Assembly: GCF_040807025.1 (NCBI RefSeq)
Contig: NC_090982.1
Coordinates: 78,037,931 to 78,101,930, forward strand
Source: Struthio camelus
Lineage: Eukaryota > Chordata > Aves > Struthioniformes > Struthionidae
Length of the DNA stretch: 64,000 bases
Reading direction: 5' to 3'
In this document: positions 24,096 to 36,300 of the stretch, one piece after another
How positions within the stretch are numbered: position 1 is the stretch's first letter
Layout of the letters: the number at the start of each line of letters is the position of its first letter
Translations under genes and position numbers: made by a program
Notes under the pieces: generated by a model
Seen by the model: only the letters and a program-made list of their open reading frames with translations
Databases searched by the model: none
What the model was told of the DNA's origin: nothing

Positions 24096-26784
24096 AATTA
24101 TCCCTGCTGAAGGCCGTCTCTCCGAGTGCAGCCGGCTCCAGAGTCCGTGCGCGAGGAGGGGACTCCCAGGCAGCCTGCCTCCCGGCCCTTCCCAGCATGT
24201 TGTGCTCAGCCAGCTCTTCCCATCAACTCTGCTGATTGCTGGGGATGGAGAGGCAGCCAGTGGGGAGGCTGCTCGGCTCGTGTGCCGCTGGCTTCCAGCA
24301 ATTCTTTCCCAGTCCCTGAGGGCCACTTGCTATGTGAGGTTTCTATACCGTGTGCCTGGCAGGCAGCCCACTCCCCTTCCCAGCCACTGGGGCTTTCCAC
24401 ACTGGACTTTGCAAAGTACCTCTTACTGCCTGCTCCTGGGAATCAGGGGCCTCTGCAGGAAGGAATTTGCTGGTCAGCGAGTTGAATGGAGTTGGGCGAC
24501 CCTGTTCCTGTTAACAGTGACTTTAATTTGGACGCAGCATCCAGAAGGATTTGGAAATTCCCAGCCCCCCTGGTGGGCTCCCCTTGACGCCCTTGGCCCC
24601 GTGCATGCACCCGAGGAGCCTCTGTTCCAAAGCAGGGCTCGAACCACTCCTCCTGACCTGCCCAAGGAGCAGATCCTACAGCCTAGTTAGCAATGGGCAC
24701 ATGCACGTCAGACCTGAGGGCTTTCGCAGGGCTGAAAGGGAGCCCAAGGCTGGGCTAGCAGAGGGTTGAGAGTTCAGGAGAGAGGGGTCTGCTGGCATTA
24801 AGAGATGGGATGCCAGGAAACTGGGACACTGGGAGTCAGGAAAGTAATTCCTAGGGCAAACTCCAGATTCTGGTGTGGAGTGTGAAGCTGGAAGCATTTG
24901 GGATGGAGGTTTGAGCGATTCCCTACCCCTTCCCATACTGGTTTCACTGCATGGGAAAGCCTCACGAGCAAGGCCCTCTTTATGACACCCTTCCCCCCTC
25001 CTCCAACCTGGAGGCCCCTCCACCACAGGGGTGCACTAAGGGCTGGAGCTGGGCTGCCAGAGTATGGAGGTGGATGGAGGCACCATTGCACGCAGCTCTG
25101 TGGGTGCGTGAAGCTGTGCATGGCTGTCTGACACAGGTCCTGGGGCCAGAGTTTCCCTGTGGACACAGCAGAGGAGTGCCTTGATTGGCTGCATCAGGGC
25201 TCTGACCACCTCCACCTGCCCAACTTTAGGCAAAGGCTGGCGTGTGCAGGAGCCCAAGCTGGTGAGAAACAGGTTGATGTGAGTGTATGCAAGAAATTGT
25301 GCCTCACCAGGGCAGAACTGCTGGAGGCTGCTGTCATTAGAGACCCCTAAAAAGCTGCCTCCTCCCCTGCCACCCCAGCAGCTCCTCCGTATCCCGAAAG
25401 TTAGGTCTGCCTTGCGACCTCCCCTGCAAGCTGGATGCTCACTGCCTTCTTATTGCCAGAAGCTCCCTGCTTCCTCCCTGTGCTGGGTGCCCTCCTGGCC
25501 CCTCTCCTAACCACTGCCCTGATGCTTTAGCTGGTATCAGACCCGTTTGTCCCCTGCCTCCCTTCCTATCCCCCGTGTGCCCTTTCACAGTCCCTCGCTA
25601 AGCCGCTGAGAGTCTACTCAGCCAACTAGTTTCATTGGACACAAATTGCGGTGTTCAGAGAAGTGCCTGCAAAGGCAACATATGCTCTAACCCTCCTCAG
25701 CAGCTCAGACCGTACAGCCAGAGGATGCTGCTGTGATGTCTTGAAAACATGCAGAAAGCTTGGGACTTTCCAGGCGCCTGCTGCTGTGGCCAGGGCTGGG
25801 ATGTGGCAAGAAGTGCTGCTGGGCTATCCTCCTGGGTGGTAGGCTCGCTTGGAGGGCTCCTGGGCTCCTTCAGGACCAGGCTGGACTGGCCCTTGGCCCT
25901 CTAGCCGGTGGGGCATCTCTGCTGGCTTCTCTTTCTGCTCAATCAAGCCAAAAAACTCACTTTGGCTGACATTGCTTCCCAAATTTCCTTGTGCTGCCGT
26001 GCAGCTCCTTGACAGTAGTCCTCAAGTGTGCGGATGTTGGGTCCATGCTGGTGGCAGCTTGTGGCTTGCCACCCGTCCCTCCATGCCACTCAGCCCTGGC
26101 AGGACGCAGCCTCCAGGAGAGCTATGATCGGGATATACAACCTGGGCTAGGGCTGAGGGAGTAGCGGTGCCCCCAGCTTGTCCAGCACATGGGCCTGCAG
26201 ATGGGACGGGAGAGGCTATGGGCAGTCCCAGAGGGAGCAGATGTGCCAAGGCAGTGGGGGCTTTCCCCAGACACCCCAGTTCATCCTTGAGGAAGCCAGT
26301 AAACCCCAGAAACTTGCTGGGTCCTGTGCCCAAGGTGGGGATGTAGAGCCATTACCAGTGAGCCCTTTGGGACTCCAGCATTGCCTCCTCCCTGCCGAGA
26401 CGGGGGAGAGCCTGGGTATCCTATTACTCTGCTTTTTAAAACAACCGGGACTTTGTTCTCCCCCTGGGTTACTTATTGCCCTTGATAACTCTTTATGAGG
26501 GTCCTTATCAGGTACTGGTAGAAAGTCCTGGTGTTGCATCAGCAGCTCCCCAGTGCTATGTCCCCCTGGGGTGGCTCCTTGGGCAGCACAGCCAGCTGGC
26601 TCCCCTTCATGGTGCCAAGGTCTCCCGTGCCCGTGAGCCCCTCAGGCCTTATTAGGAGGGCAAGGGGGGGCAATCGAGCCCTTGCCTGCCCACCTGTGGC
26701 ACGGGCCAATAGGGCCAGCAGTCTCTGGGCAGCAGTGGGGCTGTGCAGCCTGGGAAAGGGATGCTGTCAGCAAGAGCCTGATAG

Positions 26785-27008
26785 GGTTGGAGAGAAGATG
26801 GGGCTCCTCACTTTGGAGGTGCCCAGAGAGAGGACAAAAGACCACAACACAAGGGATTAGCTAACCCCAATCCAATTAAATCCTGAGATAAATGTTTTCA
26901 ACATTAGAACACTTCAAACGTTGGAAGAGGTTGCCCAGACAGGTTGTTAAAACTTCGCCCTTGGTCCCTTCCAACCTCCACTAGTCTGTGACCTGGTGAT
27001 TCTGTGAA
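26785..27008 (+). mobile_element. CR1 LINE 3' end remnant
   Basis: 'ggaagaggttgcccagacag' and 'ggtcccttccaacctccact' followed by 'gtgattctgtg' are the classic CR1 3' UTR and tail. The body is shortened by internal deletions. It is directly followed by an antisense CR1-like stretch. Confidence 0.7.
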
Positions 27009-27224
27009 AATGAGGAGGTCCCTGGCCCAGACACTGCTCAGAGCAGGACCAGACTTACATCAGGTTGCTCGGGGGCTGGCCCGACCGAGGGTCGACCATC
27101 TCCAAGGATGGCATTGTCGCAGCCTTTCTGCCCGTTGCCTTGGCAGTGAGTGGCCCCTGTCACCGCAAGGGCACGCTGCAGGCTCCTGTTCAGCTCCACC
27201 TGGACCCCAGAGTCATCCTGCACA

Positions 27225-27410
27225 GGTGCTTTCTAGCTAGCTGCCTGTCCTGTGGCATGGTATCACTCCATCCCAGGCACAGAACTTTGCGGTTTGTCTG
27301 CGTTGGCGTTGAACCTTAGGAGGTGTCCGTGAGCCCCTTTCTCCAGCTGGTCCAGGCAGGTGAACATCCACAGCTCCTGACAATTTAATGTCATTGCAGA
27401 TTCCTGGGTT
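27225..27410 (-). mobile_element. Probable antisense CR1 fragment
   Basis: On the minus strand the segment resembles the CR1 region whose antisense text mentions 'tccatcccaggcacagaact', 'ctccagctggtccaggcagg' and 'aatttaatgtcattgcag'. It is diverged and short, so the family call rests on these words only. It lies about 600 bp before the CCL21 promoter. Confidence 0.45.
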
Positions 27411-27995
27411 TTTTTTTGTGCTTGCAGAGCTGGGAGTGGGCTATGCCCTCTCCCGCAGCCCCAGTTGCAGCCTGGCCCCACCACAGCCCATACATATGTG
27501 CCCAGCTGTTTCAGGAGGATCCCAAGGCAGCAGGACATGGATGGGGGTTAGGGGACCACGACTGGGGTCTCCCCGAGCCCCTTCTTGCCCCTTCGAGGTG
27601 GGCAGCCTGCCTTGGGAACAACCAGGGAGCTGGCGGCTGCCGAGCAACATATTCTGGGGGAAGTGGAGCAGGTCGACTTTTTGGCTTCCCGGCTGGCTTG
27701 GCAGCCCGCCAGGGACTGCGCTTGGGGAGCAAACAGGCAAGCAGCAACACCTGACCTGACAAGAGCAGGTAGCAGCAGGTTGTGGGACCGGGTAGGAAAC
27801 GAGAGCCCACAAACTCGAGACATGATGGGGGCTGTGTCTCTAGCGTGCCCCCCGCCTGGTGCAGTGAATGGCAGCTGGGAACAAGATAGGACACATCTGT
27901 AAGGGGGGGCTTGCTGCTTACAGGAATCCTCTCCCTTTCCTCTCCTCTGTCACCCAGCCCCCTGTCCGACTGGAGGGCTGCATGCCAGGGTGGCC

Positions 27996-28029
27996 GAAAA
28001 TGAAACCAAAGCATCCAGGGATAAATAGG
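27996..28029 (+). promoter_or_regulatory. CCL21 proximal promoter: ISRE-like element plus TATA box
   Basis: GAAAATGAAACC begins at 27996 and fits the ISRE consensus GAAANNGAAA bound by IRF proteins. The TATA-like ATAAATA lies at 28021-28027 inside GGATAAATAGG (28019-28029), 80-86 bp before the start codon. A CAGTG at 28051 sits about 30 bp after the TATA box and is a reasonable transcription start. The same elements, at almost the same spacing, precede CCL19 in this window. IRF control is inferred. Confidence 0.7.
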
Positions 28030-28106
28030 AGTGTCCGAGGCACGAGGCAGCAGTGCGCGTCCTGCTCCCAAGCAGAGCTCAGCACCCGACGCACCAGCTG
28101 CCCGCG

Positions 28107-29509
28107 ATGGCTCTGCGCCTTCTCCTGCCGCTGCTCCTGCTGGCCGCTGCCCTCCTCGTCTACCCGGCTCGAGGTGAGGGGCTGCAAACCCCCGGTGTCC
28201 AGACTTGGGGGGGGGGGGGGGATGGTGCACGGGTCGGAGTGCCCTAAGGGGCTGTGCAGGGTGCTGAGCCCCTGGGTGCAGGCTGCCAGCTGGAAGGCCT
28301 GCGCGTGTGACCGGATTGCAGCGTGTCCCCCTGCGTGCATGTGTCTGCGTGGCTGGGGTGCGCTGTGCGCATGCAGTGTTTGCAGCGCTTTGCCGTGCAG
28401 ATATGCGTGTGCATGGCTGGCCGGCAGGGTTTACTCGTAGTGCTTGTGCTGCGTTCATGCGTGGCGGGGGGGGGGGTGCCCATGCCTGTGCACGCGGTTG
28501 GAGTCGGCGCGTAGCGTTTGCAGTGCGTTCACGGGCAGGGGTGCGCGTGCGCGGCTGGCTTGCAGTACGCCGGTGGTGCTTGCCATGCGTTCCCACGCGG
28601 TGTGAGTGCATGTGTGTGCGCGCACGTGTGTGCGCGTGCTGCGCTAGCTCTTCCCCTGAGGACTGCCCTGCTTACCTCAGGCCAGGGAGAAGCAGCAGTT
28701 GTGGCTGGCAGGGCAGTGGTGGCGGTGGGTGGCAGGGGCAGAAGAATGATTTTCAGCTCCTTTGCAAGGAGCCCCTCTCTGCCTCAGTTTCCTCACCAAA
28801 AAACCTGGCGTCACGTCTCCCTGGGGCAGGGTCTGACCTGCAACAGGGAGTGGGGGCTGAGGGCTCCCATCGTCACGTGGCTGCCCCAGCACCTCTCCAG
28901 TCTCTCTGGTGCTGATGGCACCGACGTGCATCCCCGGAGGGCAGAGCCCTGAGCCTGTGGATGCTCGCCCCCACCACCAAAGGGGTTGCTCCTAACGGGG
29001 GCTTTCTGCAAGACCTGCTGTGGTTCCCTTACCTTGAGCTGGCCACGTTACGGTCCCGCAGTGCTGGAAAGCTGCCCCGGGTCAGGTCTAAAATCCCACG
29101 TGTCCCCCCTTGTCCCCCAGGCATAGGCAGCCAAGCCTCCGACTGCTGCCTGAAGAACAGCAGGAAGGTCATCCCGCATGGCTGGGTGAAGTCCTACAGC
29201 CTACAGGGACCTGACTCAGGCTGCCTGCTGCGTGCCGTTGTGTGAGTACCCTGGCTGGGTGGGAGCCATCCGGAGCAGGTGGGTCCTCCCGACCTGTCAC
29301 CCCTGTAGCCTCCCGTCCACCTCCATAGCAGCCCCACAGCAAACCTTTCTGCCTCGACCCCCAGGTTCACCACCAAGAAGAATAAGAAGATCTGCGCCTC
29401 CCCGACCGACACGGCCGTCCAGAAGCTGATGCAGAAGCTGGACAAGAAGAAAGCGCAGCCCGCAGCATCCAGCAGGAAAGCCTCGCGGCAGAGGGGGCGG
29501 CGCACCTAG
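28107..29509 (+). CDS. CCL21-like CC chemokine (CCR7 ligand), 110 aa
   Basis: Coding exons are 28107-28173, 29121-29241 and 29365-29509, all with GT-AG introns in phases 1 and 2, the standard CC-chemokine pattern. The product starts with a leucine-rich signal peptide (about residues 1-23). The mature chain has the adjacent cysteines C31-C32 in a DCCL motif typical of CCR7 ligands, then C57 and C73, giving the two usual disulfides. The C-terminus after 'VQKLMQKLDK' is a 20-residue Lys/Arg-rich tail, fitting heparan-sulfate binding. Mammalian CCL21 has a longer tail with an extra cysteine pair; here the tail has no cysteine and the stop lies in exon 3. CCL21 is made by lymphoid stroma and endothelium and recruits T cells and dendritic cells. 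The neighbouring CCL19 gene and the SPATA31-like gene support orthology with the 9p13.3 locus. Confidence 0.95.
28207..28221 (+). repeat. Run of 15 G in CCL21 intron 1
   Basis: A G15 homopolymer begins 34 bp after the exon 1 donor site. It may form a G-quadruplex near the start of the transcript. Another run of about 10 G lies near 28467. Confidence 0.9.
28310..28650 (+). repeat. GT/GC-rich degenerate repeat in CCL21 intron 1
   Basis: About 340 bp rich in alternating purine-pyrimidine words (TGCGTGCATGTGTCTGCGTG, GTGTGTGCGCGCACGTGTGT) with loosely recurring pieces such as 'tgcgttc', 'ggctggc' and 'gcagtg'. It reads as a decayed minisatellite. Alternating GC/GT tracts of this kind can adopt Z-DNA; the last 50 bp (about 28595-28650) are the best candidate. 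Confidence 0.6.
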
Positions 29510-30350
29510 CTCAGCCCTGAAGAGGTAGGTGGGATGAGCGGGGGGTGCCGAGCAGTAGCGGGAGGATGCTGCCCCATGTCCTGGTTAGCACCCTGTGGTT
29601 TCTCATGGGATGGAGGGAGGCACCTGGCTGAGCTTGGAAAAGGTGCTGGAGCAGCAGCCGGATCATGGAGGCAATTAGGGCACGGCCCCCTCCAAACCAC
29701 TGGTTGCCTTCGGATAGGGTCTCCTGCCACAGCTGCTGGGCATAGCGATGCTTAAAGCAAAGGCGCAGCAGGGCTAACCATGCTCCCCTTCCTACCTCTC
29801 CCTAGGACGGACGCCTTCCCCACCGACAATCGCCTGGACACGGACATCTGGAGAGTGCCGGCCACCAGCCCTGGCCGAGGCGAGGATGGGCTGGCCGAGG
29901 GGGCTGCCCTCCGCCCCACGGCCCCCTCGGCACTGCCGTGCCCGCTGCAGCGTCGCCCCCGCCGTGATCCAAGGCACGAGCCGCTGGGGTTTTCGGCAAC
30001 GGCGGCTCCCGGCGGGGTGCAAGAGCCAGCCTTCGGGATGCCCCCGTCCCTCTTGGCCCCGGGGAGGTGAGCCGTGGCCCTGCGGGGTCGAGCCCCACGC
30101 CGGGGAGGGTTGGCCGGGGGGCTGCGCCAGCTCCAGGGGTGCCCGACAGGATGGCAGCTTTTCCTTTGACTGTTGGGGGGGGGGTTTATACGTTTGTATT
30201 TATATGTAAAGAGTGTGCTTTCATTCAGGCTTCCTGAAGGGCTCTACTTTCGGCTCCTCGTACTTTTTACAGGGTACCCTTCATATCATAGGCTAGCTTT
30301 TCTGGAAGATTACTCCTATTTTTCTACCGAATAAACCACGGCTGCATTTC
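29510..30350 (+). other. CCL21 3' UTR with a fourth exon
   Basis: Fifteen bases after the stop codon there is a good donor (GAG|GTAGGT, intron from 29525) and a matching acceptor ending at 29805 (CCCTAG). This gives a 281-bp intron in the 3' UTR and a fourth exon from 29806. The fourth exon is GC-rich at first and then AT-rich towards the polyadenylation signal. Mammalian CCL21 also has four exons, which supports the model. Confidence 0.65.
30330..30335 (+). terminator. AATAAA polyadenylation signal of CCL21
   Basis: A canonical AATAAA is followed by a T/GT-rich stretch suited to 3' end formation about 15-25 bp later. It is the first canonical signal after the last CCL21 exon. Confidence 0.75.
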
Positions 30351-30359
30351 ATTGCTCTC

Positions 30360-33300
30360 TGGCCCGTTTGCTCTTTTCCGGCTTGCCAGGCTGTGGGGTG
30401 CTGGGTAGGGTCCACGTCCCTGTGTCCCTGGGCCTCCTTGCGGAGCAGTCGGTAGTGGCAAGAACAAGAGTTTGGGGACAGCGGGGGGATGGTGTGGCTT
30501 TATTCCTGAGCTGCTCTGGGGCTTCTCTTCTGCTTTTACAGCACACTGTTGCAGTGTAGTTTGGAGGAAGAAGTCAGGATTTGTCCGCATTCCCTTTTGA
30601 TTTTTTTGTTAAATGCCTTTTTTTTAAGTATGAAATTATAATTAAAACAAATGTTCATTTTGGTGGAATTTTGCCCCCTTAGTCCCCCTTGTTTTTGCTG
30701 TTGTCAGCTGTTCAGTCTTAAGTTTTGCCTTCTGAGGGAAAAAAAGATGCTTTTACACTTTCATCCCAAATCCAGAAAGCCTGCATGTGAAAATGGTGTG
30801 TGCGAAGCACTGCAGGTGGGGGAGCAGAACAGTTTGCAAAATTCATTGCAAACACACTGCAGTTGTTTTGAGAGTGACCCTATCCCAAATCTTTAGTAAA
30901 ATGAGGAGTCACTAACCCAGGGACACCATGAAGTGAGAGCGCAGGGAGTGAGGGGATAGATCTGGGAACAGGGCTGACAGGGTCGTGGCAACTACCCGTG
31001 TTTGCAAAAACCCCTCCAGTATGCTGAGAAGGAGCAATCTGAAGGGTCTTACTGCAGCTGCAGTGCTATTTGCTTGCAGAGACTTCAGACGTGGACTTTG
31101 GTCAGTTAAAGTCTATTAAGCTGTATAATTACAATAATAGGATTTGCAGAGCTTAACAATATCAGCAAAGGCTGTGTGCTGGCTGGAGAAAGCTTGTAGC
31201 TGACTGTTTCTATCAAGTACATTTATCTAGCTTGATCGCTTTATTAGGTGGACGTTTAGGTGTTGTTTAAAGACTGCATAAAGAAACTGTGAAGTCTGAG
31301 ATACTGGCCCTGAAGAACGGACAGGTGCTGAGCTTGCTCCGCGGAGCATGTGGGAGCACGCGTCCGCCCGCCGGGCGGGTTTTGAGACAAGATGTAAGGC
31401 AATAAAATCACATTCTTAACCAACCTCGCTGTTTCTTGCTGTCATGATTTGGGATGGGCAGGGGAAGGGGCCGTGCCAGCATGGTAGAGCGGGGCAGCGG
31501 GTACCCTTACCTGCAGCTCCTGCCTCGGCTGTCATTGCTTCGTTGCCCAGGGAGGTGAAGCCCTCCTATTTGCTCCAATCGCCCCACGCTAGCTGAGCAC
31601 GAGGCGTCTTGAGATCCTAGTAAACCCAGCGACACAAAATGGTTTTTACGCAGCATCTTTTGCTTGTGGCCAAGTCTCTCTCCGCAGTGCTGAGCCTCCC
31701 CGAACAAGCGCCTCTCGCTCAAAGTAGCGCTTGGGCTCAGCCCTCCTGGCTGCTCCGGGAAAGCAGCATTAAAGTGAGTTATTAAAAAGGCTATGCTCTG
31801 GCCTGGACCGTGCTGGGAGCCTGGGAACTGCTCTCTGCAGGCTGGGAGTCAGCCGGGGCTGTTGTGGGAGGGCCGGAAGCAGCCCACCCCGCGTTTGCTA
31901 AGGGTGAGCTGCATCCAGGCACTGCGAGGCTGACTTCTGCTTGTGCAGGATGAGCTGTTGCGCTGGTCTCGGTGTCAGAGGATTGTGAAATGATTGCAAA
32001 AAACCCCTAGAAAGGAGGCCTAACCAAATACATCTCCGGCCACAAACAGCAAAGTGGGAGCAGATGTCAGGAGCCAGTCAGCACGTGAAAGAGAGCCTAA
32101 TTTCTCCGTGGCTGTAAATGTGAATGCTGCTTGAGTTTTCCTCCCCCCCGACCCCCCCCCCCCCCCAAAAAAAAAAAAAAAAGCTAGATGGGCCAGGGAC
32201 TAAGACAGGTTAAAAAATGTGGCTAGGGTGTGCTCTGTAGACAATTTATCCTAAAAGCAGGCTTTCTGCTTCGATGCTTGTCACGTGCATGAGCACAGAT
32301 ACCTGCCAGGAGCACACACCTAAGCACAGACATGAATGCACAACTGCATCTCCACACATGCCCCCCCTCCCCCCCCGGCATTTGCACACAGCTTCCAGCT
32401 TTATTTCCAAGTATTGCTTTTAGAGAAAATAACATGTTAAGACTTAGTGAACTCTCTTACTGGAGAGGTGGGCAGCGAGTGGTGCTGTTGTGGTGCGTGG
32501 CGTGGGCATGGCACCGGGGAAACATTTCCGAGGAGATCCCTTGCAGGAGGCTGAAGAGAGAGGCGATGGGCTGCAGCGGGCTCACTGGAGCCGAGCTGTC
32601 CCAGGAACGTGCCTGGGGGTCCTGGCAAACCCTAGCATCCTTTACCCCCACTGGAAACCTCACTCAGGAAACTCTGAGCCCCTTGGGTCAGACTCGGTGA
32701 GCAAGCACTGAGCTGCGGCTGCAAATGCAGAGTGGAAGGCAAAGGGGACAGGGTAACCTGCAGGAAGGAGTCTCAGGCATGGGCACTGCCCAGCTCTCAA
32801 GGAGGCGAACCCACAGACTTATGATGAGCAAAATGGGGCAAAGAAGGTGCTCTAAGAAAGTAGTGAAGTGGCAGAGGAGGATGGACATGGCTGTACATCT
32901 GGGCAGGGCAAAACAGCCGCAGGAACGGGTGCTTTGCCGCATATGCAAAGCCAGGGCAGCGCTTCTCTGGCTTGTGCCACGGCAGTGAGCGTGCAGGGCT
33001 GTACAAGCCTGCAAATCATTCTCCTGAGAGGGAAAGAAAAATTGCAACTGCGTCAAACAGAGTGAAAAGTTAGGAGGGCTTGGACACCCTAGAGCAAAAA
33101 GGATTAGGTGACAGAAAATAGCCAGGCGAGACAGGAACCACAGCCTGCCGTGGGAAATCTTGAACCTGGGCCAAATGATCAGCTCAGTAGATATCCAGTG
33201 CAGATGATGCTCCAGGCTTGCCCTGGCACGGAGCGAGCTGTGCTGAAACACTGGGCTGGGCTCCAGGTGTGCGCACCTGGAGACACATGCAGCGGGTCAG

Positions 33301-36300
33301 TCCCTCTGCACCACGCGTTTCCCAAGAAGTGGTAGTCTGTTGTGATTCAGCATCCCCGGCTGATGCAGAATGATCTTCCTGGACTAAAAGGCTGTGAACT
33401 TTGACTGCAGCTTCAAGGCTTTTTTTGATGCTAGTTGCGTGCCAGTTTTGCGATGTCTGATGAGGGCTGGATGCACAGCAGGGAGTGCACTGGGGCCAAC
33501 ACCTATGCAGCTCCCCTCTCCGTCCCTGGCCATCCCCGGATGCAGTGCAGGTGCCCACATCCAGCTTTGAGAAGCTCCAGGGGATCTCTTCTGGCTTTCC
33601 CTGTCGTGATGCCATCACAGGGGCAGTGCTGCAAGGACTCTCTGAGGATGTCTGCAGGAAGCACAGGCAAAGCCTGGCCAGCTGTCCCTGAACGCCTAGG
33701 GCATGGGGAGCAACCAGTGCTGGGCTTGTGCCCAGAGCCCCAGTTTTACTGTAGCAGGGGAGGAGGAAGAGGGAGAAAGAAGAAAAACACACAGAGATCG
33801 AAGGCCACTGCCAAGGATGGAGCCCTGAACGGAAAAGAAATCCCCCCCTCCCATCACCACCAGCGAGAGTCATGCACGACCCCAAATTTCTGAAGGGCCA
33901 CCGTGAGACTCTGCAGGATGCTACGAAAATATCTCTTGCCAAGGGATCTGTGCGTCGCAGGGACCTAGGGAGATGGATGCTCCCCAGGGCAGGTCGAGTG
34001 GAACACAACTCAGAGGCCGTCACGCCTGGGCACCTCAGCGTTAATGATGCAGAAGGCACCAAATGTCAAGGCAGAGGGGCACTCACGGACCAGGAATTGG
34101 GGCCTTTAGCACCCTCTTAGCCAGACCTTCAGGGTCATCTTTACTTGCTCTAGGCAAAGGAATACCTGGCTCATTTCCTTCCCTAAAAATCCCATCTAAA
34201 GCAGTCCAGCCAGGTTCCCCTCAGCTGGAGGAGCCCCAGTAAGACAGCAGGGCCCTGAGCCCTGTGGCTGGCCATGGCCCTGGTCCTCAGGCAGCACTGG
34301 GGACTGTGCAGGAGGCTCTCCCATGCCAGGCTGCTGAAATGGATAAAAAGGAAATCAAAGCAGCTGTGATATCCCAGTATTTCCCAATGAGGCAAACACA
34401 GCCAGGTCAGATCCTGCCCCAGGGACTGGCTGTGCCTGGAATTTACTGGAATTCCCCCTTTGCCCTTCCCAGGTCCCTTGGTCAGATGTGGAAAGGAGAT
34501 CACTGCAAGACCACTGCAAGCTTCAGGGCTCTGGGAGGGTGCTGGGGGGGAAGCGGGCGGCGTGGCCAGTCCTCCCTGAGGAGAGCCTGGAGATGGAGGT
34601 GCTCACACAGCCCATTTGCATTTAGATGGGTTGCACTTCCCCTGAGGATTCCACCTCCCTCGTTGTTTCCACTTTCATTAGCAAACGAGTTATTGAGGCT
34701 CCTGCAGGGGTGGATGCTCAGGGTTGTGTCTGCCTGCGGTGAAGCTCCGCAGGGCTGGAGCTCTCGCGCTCTGGATGAAGCATCAGAGGCCAGTGCGCAC
34801 AGTGCTCTCTCCTGTTCCCAAATGATATCAGATCCCCTGTCCGTTTCCCTACCAGTGTGTGTTTCAAGAGCCTACATCCCCAAATACCCCCTCTTCCCTG
34901 TCTGTTGCATCTCTTCTGGCCCATGTGCACCACCGTGCTTCCCCGCAGCTCCTGACTCAGCTCTATGAGTGGGATGGGGACACCTCCATGCATACTGCAG
35001 CGATGGACTTCAGAAATGACCACTCACTTCTTAGAAACCCTGCTGACCCCAGCGTAGGGGGGGAAACCCACCACATCCCCCTTTCACAATGCCAGTGGAA
35101 AGCCCCTTTCTTCACCCTCCGGTGCCTTTGCTGTGCACAGCCTTTGTGAGCGGGCTGTGCTTTCACCCACTTGGCATGGAGACAGCTCCCAGTAGGAGGA
35201 CGAGCATCTCTTCCCCCGGCATGTGTCAGCAGGGACTATGGGTGGCTCATGAGCAGGAGTCCCCACCACCTGGGTCAGGTCACCGCAGCTGGAGGCAGTA
35301 AAGGGGTTAACCCCCAGTGGGATGTATTCCCAACACTGGACATGCATGGCTACCCTGGAGACCAGCCATGGCCAGAAGCCCCCTGTGCCAGGGAAGTGGC
35401 TGGATCAGAGCCACTTGCCATGGGGGACCTGGACCCCAGCAGTGCCTGGAGGTGGTTCACATGAGGGGACCCACAACATCCCCGGCAAACCCACCAGCTC
35501 TTGGGCACACTCCGTCAGCAGTGAAAGCCACTAAACGTGCAAGGGGCTGAGAGTTCATTGTCAGCTCCCCCCACACTGCTGCCTGTGAGACACTGCTCTG
35601 GCAGAGCCCCTCTTTGAGAAGAACGGGCTCTGGCTTAAGAGCAGCTGCTGATGCTGGCCACCAGCGTCAGCAGCCAGGAGCTGCCATCCTCCCTGCCGTG
35701 GGGTGTCCTTGGCACATGCCTGGGAAGATCAACGGAAGGCAGGTCCTAGAGCCAGCCCGCATCCCTGAAATCCCCAGGGAAGCTGAGGCGGATGACTGAC
35801 GCTAATCCTCTGCTGCCTAAATTCCTCCTCCGTCAGCCAAGATTTCCCTCTGATAAGAGGGTTTGTGAGTGATAAAAGGAGACAGGTGCTGACTGAAGTT
35901 AAGCTAGCACATCCTGTTTTTACTGCTCTTCCTGCCAACCGGCTCTCTCCCTTGGCATGGAGATGGCCTGCTAGGTCACGGGGAGCAGCTGGATGCAGGG
36001 GTCTGGTGCCTCTCTCCCACCATTGGGAGCCCATGCTGGTGCCCAGACAGGGGCACCTCAGCTGATGGCACAGCTGGAGCCTCCTCTCACTTCTTACTGC
36101 AGATTAGCGAAGGGGCAGAGCACGCTATCTGTGGGACTCGTACATCCAAGAAGACACCAGGGAATCACTGACCTCCTCCAGTTCCAACTTTGTGGCTTGT
36201 CCCCGTGGAAGGGCAGCACTCTCTGCCAAGGAGCAATGGAAGGCCAAGGCTGGAGTAAGGGAGAAGATGGAGGGATGAAGGTCTTGCTCCAGGATTTGGC

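Larger units (their letters stand above)
8100..27990. other. About 20 kb without a recognised gene
   Basis: I find no exon set with consistent splice sites and a recognisable product. The interval holds several CR1 remnants, a direct/inverted duplication at 18.1-22.0 kb and a 14-G run at 24082-24095, each listed separately. The rest is unique-looking sequence that may contain enhancers for CCL21, but nothing visible proves it. Confidence 0.55.

Noticed and set aside
27511-28611. Minus-strand open frame of 366 codons over the CCL21 promoter and intron
   Set aside because: It overlaps a well-supported plus-strand gene, is Pro/Arg/Ala-rich as expected from GC-rich DNA, and has no recognisable domain or splice context.
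31080-31440. Solo LTR of an old endogenous retrovirus
   Set aside because: An AATAAA in an AT-rich block is suggestive, but I could not find convincing terminal TG/CA ends or a target-site duplication.
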